From an uncultured Eisenbergiella sp. (GTDB lineage Bacteria > Bacillota > Clostridia > Lachnospirales > Lachnospiraceae): a DNA stretch of 5,819 bases. How positions within the stretch are numbered: the first letter of the stretch is position 1; every line of letters starts with the position of its first letter. Position numbers and translations under genes: made by a program. The stretch lies in contig CANQTI010000121.1 of assembly GCA_947626725.1 (NCBI GenBank), positions 1 to 5,819 of the forward strand, given 5' to 3'. The notes below the pieces were generated by a model that ran no database searches, was not told the DNA's origin, and saw only the letters and a list, made by a program, of their open reading frames with translations. This document shows positions 1 to 5,819 of this stretch, in pieces.

Positions 1-1538
1 CGATGGACGCGAATAACGATCTGGACATGCAGTCGCTGGCCAAAGCGATTTCTTCCGGCTCCTTAAGAGGCGCCAGGGGCAACTCCGGCGTCATTTTGTC
101 GCAGCTTTTCCGCGGGTTTACGAAAGTGATCCGCGATCATGAGTCGATCGATATTCCGCTTCTGGCACAGGCCGGAGAGCGGGCGGTGGAGACGGCCTAT
201 AAGGCGGTCATGAAGCCCAAAGAGGGGACAATTTTGACGGTGGCGAAGGGCGCTTCCCTGAAAGCGCGGGAACTGGCGGATGCCGGCGAGACCGATATGG
301 AAAAATATCTGGGCGCCATCATCGACCAGGCGGAGTATGTCCTGAGCCAGACGCCGGAAATGCTTCCGGTTTTAAAGCAGGCGGGCGTGGTGGATTCCGG
401 CGGCCAGGGCCTGATCCAGGTATTGAAGGGCGCCTATGAGGCGCTGCTGGGAAAAGAAGTGGCGTTTTCCCCTTCCCCCGACACAGCACCGGTGGCTGGA
501 GCACCCTTTGCGCCGGAGAATGCGAAGGCTCAGGCGGAAGTAGATATTAAATTTGGCTATTGCACTGAGTTCATCATCATGCTGAACAAGGCGTTCAATA
601 TCAAGCAGGAGATGGATTTCAAATCCTATCTGGAAACCATCGGGGATTCTATTGTGGTTGTAGCGGATGAGGATGTCGTGAAGGTACACGTACATACCAA
701 CGACCCGGGACTTGCGATCCAGAAGGCATTGAAGTATGGCGCGCTCTCCAATATGAAGATTGACAACATGCGTCTGGAGCATCACGAGAAGGTCATCCGG
801 ATGAGCCAGCAGGCGCAGGAGGCGGCGGAGGCCGGGACGGGGCCGGATGCGCCCGCGCAGGCGTCCGCACCGGAGCGGAAGGAAACCGGGTTCATCGCTG
901 TGTCTGTAGGAGATGGGATCAATGCCATTTTCCGGGATCTGGGCGTGGATCATATCATCGAGGGCGGTCAGACGATGAATCCCAGCACCGAAGACGTGCT
1001 CAACGCTGTGGCCGCGGTGAACGCCGATACCGTTTTTGTGCTGCCCAACAATAAGAACATCATTCTGGCCGCCAATCAGGCCAGCTATCTGTGTGAGGAC
1101 AAAAAGATCGTGGTGATCCCCACTAAAACCATCGCGCAGGGCATTACGGCCGTGATCAACTATGTGCCTGATTTGAGTCCGGAAGAAAATGAGGCCGCCA
1201 TGACGGAGGCAATCGGCGCGGTGAAGACCGGTGAGGTCACTTATGCGGTTCGGGATACTCTTATTGACGATTATGAGATCCATCAGGGCGATTATATGGG
1301 AATCGGAGATGACGGCATGCTTGCGGTGGGCCAGGCGGTGGAAAAAGTCACCGCTTCCATGATCGATCGGATGATGGAAGACGATATGGAACTGATCAGC
1401 ATTTATTACGGGCAGGAGATCCCGGAGGAAGAGGCTGAGACGCTGCGGGAAAAGGTTGCCGTGAAATACCCCGCCTGTGATGTGGAACTGCAGTACGGCG
1501 GACAGCCGATCTACTACTATATTGTTTCTGTTGAGTGA
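1..1538 (+). CDS. fakA: Fatty acid kinase catalytic subunit FakA (DAK2 domain protein YloV), 5' end missing
   Basis: This is the ATP-binding subunit that, in characterised Bacillota, phosphorylates exogenous fatty acids presented by a FakB (DegV-like) carrier, in the cytoplasm, feeding phospholipid synthesis. The reading frame is open to the left edge. The ATG at position 3 is probably an internal Met, because about 45-55 N-terminal residues usual for the family are absent, including the Asp-rich metal-binding motif of the DhaL domain. Counting from that Met, the rest of the DhaL/DAK2 domain spans about 1-150 (GARGNSGVILSQ at 23-34, GTILTV at 75-80, VDSGGQGL at 130-137). The middle domain is about 180-265 (GYCTEF at 185-190, VHVHTNDPG at 218-226). 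An Ala/Pro/Glu-rich linker covers about 270-294, and the C-terminal FakB-contact-like domain about 296-511 (GGQTMNPST at 331-339). It ends in the family-typical YYYIVSVE, so the C terminus is intact. recG follows 10 nt later. No fakB is in the window. The family assignment is firm; the acyl substrate is inferred from the family. Confidence 0.93.
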   Translation, partial: MDANNDLDMQSLAKAISSGSLRGARGNSGVILSQLFRGFTKVIRDHESIDIPLLAQAGERAVETAYKAVMKPKEGTILTVAKGASLKARELADAGETDMEKYLGAIIDQAEYVLSQTPEMLPVLKQAGVVDSGGQGLIQVLKGAYEALLGKEVAFSPSPDTAPVAGAPFAPENAKAQAEVDIKFGYCTEFIIMLNKAFNIKQEMDFKSYLETIGDSIVVVADEDVVKVHVHTNDPGLAIQKALKYGALSNMKIDNMRLEHHEKVIRMSQQAQEAAEAGTGPDAPAQASAPERKETGFIAVSVGDGINAIFRDLGVDHIIEGGQTMNPSTEDVLNAVAAVNADTVFVLPNNKNIILAANQASYLCEDKKIVVIPTKTIAQGITAVINYVPDLSPEENEAAMTEAIGAVKTGEVTYAVRDTLIDDYEIHQGDYMGIGDDGMLAVGQAVEKVTASMIDRMMEDDMELISIYYGQEIPEEEAETLREKVAVKYPACDVELQYGGQPIYYYIVSVE

Positions 1539-1539
1539 C

Positions 1540-1543
1540 GGAG
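1540..1543 (+). promoter_or_regulatory. Ribosome binding site of recG
   Basis: GGAG lies 5 nt before the ATG at 1549, inside the 10-nt gap after the fakA stop (TGA 1536-1538). This site supports ATG 1549 as the recG start. An in-frame TTG at 1531 overlaps the fakA stop (TTGAGTGA). It is less likely because the GGAG lies downstream of it and the protein from 1549 already begins like other RecG proteins. Confidence 0.6.
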
Positions 1544-1548
1544 CGCGT

Positions 1549-3582
1549 ATGAACACAGGGGATTCCATAGACAGCGTAAAAGGCGTAGGGGCGAAAACCA
1601 CTGCGCTTTTTTCAAAAGTGCAGATCGAAACGGTGGGGCAGCTCGTCCGTTATTATCCGCGGGACTACGATCATTTTGAAGCGCCGGTGACGGTGCAGGA
1701 GCTGGTCTGCGGCCGTATCATGGCGGTGCGGGCCTGTGTGATTGGGCGTCCCTCCACGGTGCGGGCGAAGGGGCTCGTGATCACCCATGCTGTCGTGGGA
1801 GACGCGACGGGGAATCTGCGCCTTACCTGGTTCCGGATGCCTTATATCCGCAGCGCTCTGCCCCCCGGCACCTTCCATATTTTCCGCGGAACGGTGAAGC
1901 GGGGAACAAAAAACACCTTCCTCATGGAACAGTCCAGAATGTTTTCGGAGGAGGAATATGCCCGACTGTCCGGCACCTGGCAGCCCAGATATGCCCTGAC
2001 GGCGGGCCTTGGCAACAATCTGCTCATCCGCTGTATGGGGCGGGTTTTGGAGCAGCTGACGGTGGATGAAACGCTGGACGAGGAGCTGCGCCGCCGGTAC
2101 CGTCTGCTCCCCCTGGGAGAAGCGCTGCACAAGATCCATTTCCCACAGGGAATCGAGGATGTGCAGGCAGCGAGGCGGCGGCTGGTTTTTGATGAGTTTC
2201 TGGCCTTCCTGATACAGATTAAGCGTCAGAAGGTATGGAACGATCAGGTGCTTGTGGATAGGCCCATGGCGGCTGCGGCGGAGACGGATATGCTGATCGG
2301 AGCGCTTCCCTACCGTCTTACCGGCGCCCAGATGCGGGTTTGGCATGAAATAGAAGCGGATCTGCAAAAGCATGTGGCCATGAACCGGCTGGTACAGGGG
2401 GATGTGGGCAGCGGCAAGACGATCCTGGCGTTTCTGGCGCTTCTGATGTGCGCGAAAAATGGGCGGCAGGGCTGTTTGATGGCCCCTACAGAAGTGTTGG
2501 CACAGCAGCATTATGAAGCTCTCACAAAGCTGTCCGACAGGTATGGACTTTCTCTGCATCCGGTCCTGCTCACAGGCTCCATGGGTGTCCGGCAGAAGCG
2601 GGAGATTCAGGGCAGGATCACTTCCGGTGAAGCAGATATCGTCATCGGCACTCACGCGCTGATTCAGGAAAAAGCGCAGTACCGGGATCTGGCCCTGGTG
2701 GTGACGGACGAACAGCACCGTTTCGGCGTGCGCCAGAGAGAAACGCTGGCGAACAAGGGAGACGGGGTGCATGTGCTGGTGATGAGTGCCACCCCCATTC
2801 CGCGAACCCTCGCCATTGTGCTGTACGGCGACCTGCAGGTGTCCGTGCTGGATGAGATGCCGAAGAACCGTCTTCCTATCAAAAACTGCGTGGTGGACAC
2901 TTCTTTTCGAAAAAAGGCCTATGCTTTTATTGAGGCCCAGGTGAATGCAGGCCGGCAGGCCTATGTGATCTGTCCCATGGTAGAGGAGGGAGAGATGGAG
3001 GGTGTGGAAAATGTGCTGGATTACACGGAAAAGCTGAAATCCGCGCTGCCCGATTCCATCCGCATCTCGTCACTGCACGGACGGATGCGGGCCGGACAGA
3101 AACAGCAGATCATGGACGATTTCGCCGCACACAGAGCGGACGTGCTGGTATCCACCACGGTCGTTGAGGTGGGGATCGATGTGCCCAACGCCACTGTGAT
3201 GCTGGTGGAGAACGCGGAGCGCTTCGGTTTGGCCCAGCTTCATCAGCTGCGGGGCCGCGTGGGACGGGGAAAGGAGCAGAGCTACTGCATTTTTATGACC
3301 GGGGACGATAGCGGCCAGAACAATAAGCGCCTGGACGTGCTGAACCGTTCCAATGACGGCTTTTATATCGCCAACGAAGATTTGAAGCTGCGGGGCCCCG
3401 GCGACCTGTTCGGTGTCCGCCAGAGCGGCGCGCTGAATTTTTCCCTGGGAGACATTTATCAGGACTCCGACGTGCTTCTTCTGGCCGGAGAGCTGGCGGA
3501 CCAGGTGCTGTCCGGCGAGGTGATGCTGCCGGAAGAAGAGATGGGGCTGCTTGACAGAGAGATCGATTACCGGACGATCTGA
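1549..3582 (+). CDS. recG: ATP-dependent DNA helicase RecG
   Basis: RecG is a cytoplasmic superfamily 2 translocase that remodels stalled forks, Holliday junctions and R-/D-loops in DNA repair and recombination. The predicted 677 residues match the usual length of about 680-690. The N terminus has the helix-hairpin-helix-like VKGVG...TVGQL...YYPRDY (10-40), then the OB-fold wedge domain (about 50-145). The helicase core shows LTGAQ (257-261), Walker A GDVGSGKT (284-291, Lys290), motif Ia MAPTEVLAQQH (311-321), GTHALIQ (367-373), Walker B DEQH (387-390), motif III SATPIPRT (413-420), LHGRM (509-513), STTVVEVGIDVPNA (535-548) and motif VI QLRGRVGRG (566-574). RecG-specific C-terminal DLKLRGPGDLFG follows at 611-622. 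All catalytic motifs are intact, so the enzyme should be active. ATG 1549 is chosen for its GGAG site; the open frame extends upstream to 1477 but only inside fakA. It is probably cotranscribed with fakA. No hairpin terminator is visible in the 52 nt after its stop. Confidence 0.97.
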   Translation: MNTGDSIDSVKGVGAKTTALFSKVQIETVGQLVRYYPRDYDHFEAPVTVQELVCGRIMAVRACVIGRPSTVRAKGLVITHAVVGDATGNLRLTWFRMPYIRSALPPGTFHIFRGTVKRGTKNTFLMEQSRMFSEEEYARLSGTWQPRYALTAGLGNNLLIRCMGRVLEQLTVDETLDEELRRRYRLLPLGEALHKIHFPQGIEDVQAARRRLVFDEFLAFLIQIKRQKVWNDQVLVDRPMAAAAETDMLIGALPYRLTGAQMRVWHEIEADLQKHVAMNRLVQGDVGSGKTILAFLALLMCAKNGRQGCLMAPTEVLAQQHYEALTKLSDRYGLSLHPVLLTGSMGVRQKREIQGRITSGEADIVIGTHALIQEKAQYRDLALVVTDEQHRFGVRQRETLANKGDGVHVLVMSATPIPRTLAIVLYGDLQVSVLDEMPKNRLPIKNCVVDTSFRKKAYAFIEAQVNAGRQAYVICPMVEEGEMEGVENVLDYTEKLKSALPDSIRISSLHGRMRAGQKQQIMDDFAAHRADVLVSTTVVEVGIDVPNATVMLVENAERFGLAQLHQLRGRVGRGKEQSYCIFMTGDDSGQNNKRLDVLNRSNDGFYIANEDLKLRGPGDLFGVRQSGALNFSLGDIYQDSDVLLLAGELADQVLSGEVMLPEEEMGLLDREIDYRTI

Positions 3583-3605
3583 GAATATATTTTTGAATTA
3601 TGTTT

Positions 3606-3611
3606 TATAAT
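3606..3611 (+). promoter_or_regulatory. Possible -10 box (TATAAT) upstream of the membrane protein gene
   Basis: A perfect TATAAT lies in the AT-rich 52-nt gap between recG and the next gene. At 16-18 nt upstream there is no convincing -35 element, and no TG extension at the usual place. Transcription from it would start near 3618, directly before the ribosome binding site, leaving a leader of only about 17 nt. It may be a weak promoter or a chance match in AT-rich DNA; read-through from recG is the alternative. Confidence 0.25.
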
Positions 3612-3618
3612 AACCATT

Positions 3619-3624
3619 GGGAGG
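3619..3624 (+). promoter_or_regulatory. Strong ribosome binding site deciding the start at 3635
   Basis: GGGAGG is followed by a 10-nt spacer and ATG at 3635. The frame is also open from a TTG at 3617, but that codon abuts and would translate through this site and has no site of its own, so ATG 3635 is the better start. Confidence 0.75.
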
Positions 3625-3634
3625 AAAATACAAT

Positions 3635-5197
3635 ATGGTTCGAAAACTGTTTTCTTTTTTCACAGTTCGTAAGGCGAAATCTTGCGTGCCTGAAAAAAGT
3701 GATAATACAATCCGCAATAAAAGCGGGGCTGGTTGGTTGGCACTTTGGCTTGTTTTATTTGTTGGCGGATTGATTCCGATTTTTTTGTTGGCATTTTATA
3801 ATTTTCCGTGTGCGGACGATTTCGGATTCAGTACATATACCCGTCTTGCCTGGGAAGATACACATAACCTCTTTTCTGTTTTTGGTGGAGCAGCGAAAAA
3901 AACGATGGAATTATGGTACAGCTGGCAGGGAACTTTTGCGTCTATTTTTCTCATGGCGCTGCAGCCTGGAATCTTTGGGGATCAATTCTATTGCCTTACC
4001 ACATGGTTCATGATTGGTGCCTTGACAGTCGCGGTGTTATTATTATTTGATGCTGTATTCCATAACTGTTTAGGCGCGAAACGTCATACCGCATTCACAT
4101 TGGCGTTTATTTATCTATTTTTTGGCATTAACTCCATGATAGACAGGACGCAGGGATTGTTTTGGTATAACGGGGCCGTTCACTATATGCTGCCTAATGC
4201 TGCGCTTTTTGCAGTGCTTGGAATCCTCATAAAAATGTTTGTCGATACGAAACGTAATGCGGCCGGGAGAATGATACTGGCGCTTATGCTGGTATTTTAT
4301 ATTGGAGGCGGAAACCTTGTTACCGGATTAGAGTGTGGAATATGTCTGGTGATTGCCTTTTTGATCCTATATCTAATTAAAAAGAGGGCCTCATATCTTC
4401 GCGTTGGCATTCTTTTTGCAGTTTGGATACTGTCTTTTGGGATTAATGTTCTGGCGCCGGGAAATCAGATAAGACAAATGAATTTCACATATCGGCCTGG
4501 CATCATAATGTCTGTTTTGGAATCTTTTTTTTACTGCCTGGAGTATGTATTTGGTGAATGGAGCAGCTGGATTGTCTGGATATACATTTTGATTCTGATT
4601 CCTTTTATCATTGAGATTATGCAGAATTATTCCGGCAGGTTTTCTTTTCCCTACCCGGTGGCTGTTTTGACTCTGAGTTTTTGTATTTTATCCTCCATGT
4701 TCACACCGAGTATATACGCAAGCGGCAATCCGGGGGCAGGCAGAATCTTTAATGTGATCTATTTAACGTTTCTGCTTTTTATCCCTATCGATCTATTTTA
4801 TCTCATTGGCTGGTGGTTTTGCAGATATAGGGTAACGCTTGCATGGAAAAAATTGGAAACAGGAAAACTTTGTGGCTTGATCGCGTTCTTTTTCTGCGCA
4901 GCCCTTTTTGCGAAAGCGAAGCCAGAAGAATTCACTGCAACAGCTGCTCTGCAGTCGCTGATAAACGGAGAAGCAGTCTCTTATTATGCACAGCAGCAGG
5001 ACAGACTGGAGCTTCTTTTGAACGACGAGGTGAAAGATGCAGCACTGCAGGAATTTACAGTGAAGCCCCAATTGTTGTTTTATGAGGATATCGAAGAGGA
5101 TCCTGAAAACTGGAAGAATGTCCGCATGAGAAATTATTATAGAAAACATTCGGTGCGTCTGCTGAGAAATACAGATTCAGAGCAAACATTTGATTAA
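3635..5197 (+). CDS. Polytopic membrane protein, DUF6056 / GT-C glycosyltransferase-like
   Basis: This 520-residue protein has a basic N-terminal tail (about 1-30), roughly 10-11 predicted membrane segments (near 33-55, 118-142, 152-166, 185-203, 211-227, 230-248, 255-273, 311-328, 340-355, 372-394 and 411-426), and a soluble C-terminal part of about 90 residues (430-520). After the first membrane segment comes CADDF (59-63), followed by WYSWQG (94-99). Later motifs are FWYNGAVHY (176-184), GGGN (224-227) and LAPGN (273-277). An acidic residue pair just after the first membrane segment in a long extracytoplasmic loop is characteristic of GT-C enzymes, which use polyprenyl-phosphate sugars. 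From memory, the whole pattern resembles DUF6056, whose function is unknown. The role may be sugar transfer to a cell-surface polymer or lipid, but this is inference; no substrate can be assigned. No glycan-synthesis neighbours are in the window. The gene is clearly more AT-rich than its flanks (hand counts: 21 of 60 G+C at 3781-3840 and 24 of 60 at 4021-4080, against 36 of 60 at 3241-3300 in recG and 41 of 60 at 5521-5580). The frame is uninterrupted. Confidence 0.8.
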   Translation: MVRKLFSFFTVRKAKSCVPEKSDNTIRNKSGAGWLALWLVLFVGGLIPIFLLAFYNFPCADDFGFSTYTRLAWEDTHNLFSVFGGAAKKTMELWYSWQGTFASIFLMALQPGIFGDQFYCLTTWFMIGALTVAVLLLFDAVFHNCLGAKRHTAFTLAFIYLFFGINSMIDRTQGLFWYNGAVHYMLPNAALFAVLGILIKMFVDTKRNAAGRMILALMLVFYIGGGNLVTGLECGICLVIAFLILYLIKKRASYLRVGILFAVWILSFGINVLAPGNQIRQMNFTYRPGIIMSVLESFFYCLEYVFGEWSSWIVWIYILILIPFIIEIMQNYSGRFSFPYPVAVLTLSFCILSSMFTPSIYASGNPGAGRIFNVIYLTFLLFIPIDLFYLIGWWFCRYRVTLAWKKLETGKLCGLIAFFFCAALFAKAKPEEFTATAALQSLINGEAVSYYAQQQDRLELLLNDEVKDAALQEFTVKPQLLFYEDIEEDPENWKNVRMRNYYRKHSVRLLRNTDSEQTFD

Positions 5198-5261
5198 AGA
5201 CAAGCAATCTCTTAAGTACTGATCAATACGAAAGAATGACGGCTTACCTGAAGCGAATTTT

Positions 5262-5310
5262 CTCATGCCCAGGCCGAATTGTGATACGGCCTGATGAGTT
5301 CAGTTTTCCT
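5262..5310 (+). terminator. Bulged inverted repeat with T-rich tail, probable terminator between convergent genes
   Basis: CTCAT (5262-5266), a 3-nt bulge, and CAGGCCG (5270-5276) pair exactly with CGGCCTG (5287-5293) and ATGAG (5294-5298) around a 10-nt loop, giving 12 base pairs. On the + strand the stem is followed by TTCAGTTTTCCTTCC, a mediocre T tract. It lies 64 nt after the stop of the membrane protein gene and 17 nt beyond the stop of the minus-strand transporter gene. On the minus strand the sequence after the stem is A-rich rather than T-rich, so it suits + strand termination better, though it could slow both. The remaining 118-nt gap (5198-5315) shows nothing else I can support. 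Confidence 0.5.
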
Positions 5311-5315
5311 TCCGG

Positions 5316-5819
5316 TCAGAATATCGAATACAGCAGAATACCCATCACGCCGGCTCCGGCCATCACCCAGATCGGATTCAGCTTCCATTTCCGAAGGACA
5401 ATAAAGCCGATACAGAAAATAAAAACGGATATCAACCGTAAGTCGGCAGGGTTTTCCGGCAGCTCGCGCTGTCCGTAAAAGGCGAGCAGGATTAAGGAAA
5501 GTCCGGCGGAAGCGATCATGGCCACCACGGCCGGACGCAGTGCCGCCAGAATGCCCTGAATCAGGGAGAGCCCCCGGAATCGGTAGTAGAGAAACGCCAA
5601 AGTCGTCACAATGAGGCAAGAGGGCAGGATGCAGCCGGCCGTAGCGGCGAGTGCACCCGGGAATCCCGCCACCTGAATGCCCACGAAAGTGGCGGAGTTG
5701 ACAGCGATGGGACCGGGTGTCATTTCCGCAATGGAGATAATGTCCGCAAACTGAGTCATGGTCAGCCAGCCGTGACGGTCCACCACCTGATCCTGGATCA
5801 GAGGCATAGCCGCGTAACC
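5316..5819 (-). CDS. chrA: CHR-family (chromate-type) transporter, 5' end missing
   Basis: This is an inner-membrane transporter of the short, single-domain CHR family, proposed in characterised members to export chromate; many members have never been tested. The frame is open to the right edge: 167 residues are present and about 20-25 N-terminal residues are missing. The first visible residues, GYAAMPLI, continue the family's usual GGGY.AMPLI motif, so the Met at 5807 is internal. Counting from that Met, EMTPGPIAVNSATFVG (28-43) is the family signature around PGP and N.A.FVG. Hydrophobic segments follow at about 46-72, 82-110, 123-139 and 145-162. The C terminus is short, as usual. Short CHR proteins are commonly encoded as adjacent pairs; any partner must lie beyond the right edge, because the gene to the left is unrelated. 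It is GC-rich and converges on the membrane protein gene. Substrate is uncertain; family membership is firm. Confidence 0.9.
   Translation of the reverse strand, partial: GYAAMPLIQDQVVDRHGWLTMTQFADIISIAEMTPGPIAVNSATFVGIQVAGFPGALAATAGCILPSCLIVTTLAFLYYRFRGLSLIQGILAALRPAVVAMIASAGLSLILLAFYGQRELPENPADLRLISVFIFCIGFIVLRKWKLNPIWVMAGAGVMGILLYSIF

Noticed and set aside
372..1601. Long minus-strand open frame (409 codons) opposite fakA
   Set aside because: It lies antisense to a clearly conserved gene. Its translation is rich in His, Arg and Ile, with no recognisable domain, and it reflects the codon pattern of GC-rich fakA.
1612..2772. Long minus-strand open frame (386 codons) opposite recG
   Set aside because: It is fully antisense to the helicase domains of RecG. 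The translation is His/Gln/Arg/Pro-rich and unlike any family I know.
3551..3556. Perfect TTGACA, a possible -35 box
   Set aside because: It lies in the recG coding sequence and is 49 nt from TATAAT at 3606, far too distant. No -10 is present at 16-18 nt from it.
3617..3634. TTG start extending the membrane protein by six residues
   Set aside because: The codon abuts GGGAGG, so it has no ribosome binding site of its own. ATG 3635 is correctly spaced.
4793..5149. Minus-strand and alternative + frames within the 3' part of the membrane protein gene
   Set aside because: They overlap a continuous gene with consistent membrane topology. The translations are Cys-rich and lack a ribosome binding site I can defend.
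5198..5261. Search for small genes, attachment-site repeats or insertion-sequence ends marking the edge of the AT-rich gene
   Set aside because: I saw no matching direct repeat with the 3583-3634 gap, no terminal inverted repeats and no small frame with a ribosome binding site.
5236..5619. Overlapping open frames on the + strand (5236-5478) and minus strand (5263-5619) over the transporter gene
   Set aside because: Both are out of frame with the CHR transporter, whose family motifs are unmistakable.

Overview
The window looks like chromosomal DNA from a Bacillota, most likely a moderately GC-rich Clostridia member (Lachnospiraceae-like). This is judged from the fakA/yloV-recG pair and the protein styles only; no search was possible. 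It holds four protein-coding genes, two of them cut by the window edges. There are only two intergenic gaps of note (52 and 118 nt), and no gene-free stretch reaches 300 bases. I see no RNA gene, CRISPR array, insertion sequence or long repeat.

Left part (1-3582, + strand): the 3' portion of a DAK2/DegV-type fatty acid kinase subunit (FakA, also called YloV) is followed after 10 nt by a complete recG, the ATP-dependent DNA helicase that remodels branched DNA. Their spacing implies one transcript with coupled translation. This is a housekeeping block found widely in Gram-positive bacteria.

Middle part (3583-5197, + strand): a 520-residue polytopic membrane protein follows. It resembles the uncharacterised DUF6056 / GT-C-like glycosyltransferase group. 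Its DNA is clearly more AT-rich than the genes on both sides, which suggests it was acquired separately. It has a strong ribosome binding site, a possible -10 box just upstream, and a plausible terminator after it.

Right part (5198-5819): a short convergent intergenic region carries a bulged inverted repeat with a T-rich tail. After it comes the 3' part of a minus-strand CHR-family (chromate-type) transporter that runs off the right edge.

The fakA-recG pair and the two right-hand genes have no obvious functional link. I found no convincing new multi-gene system. The part most worth a second look is the AT-rich orphan membrane gene sitting between GC-rich housekeeping and transporter genes.
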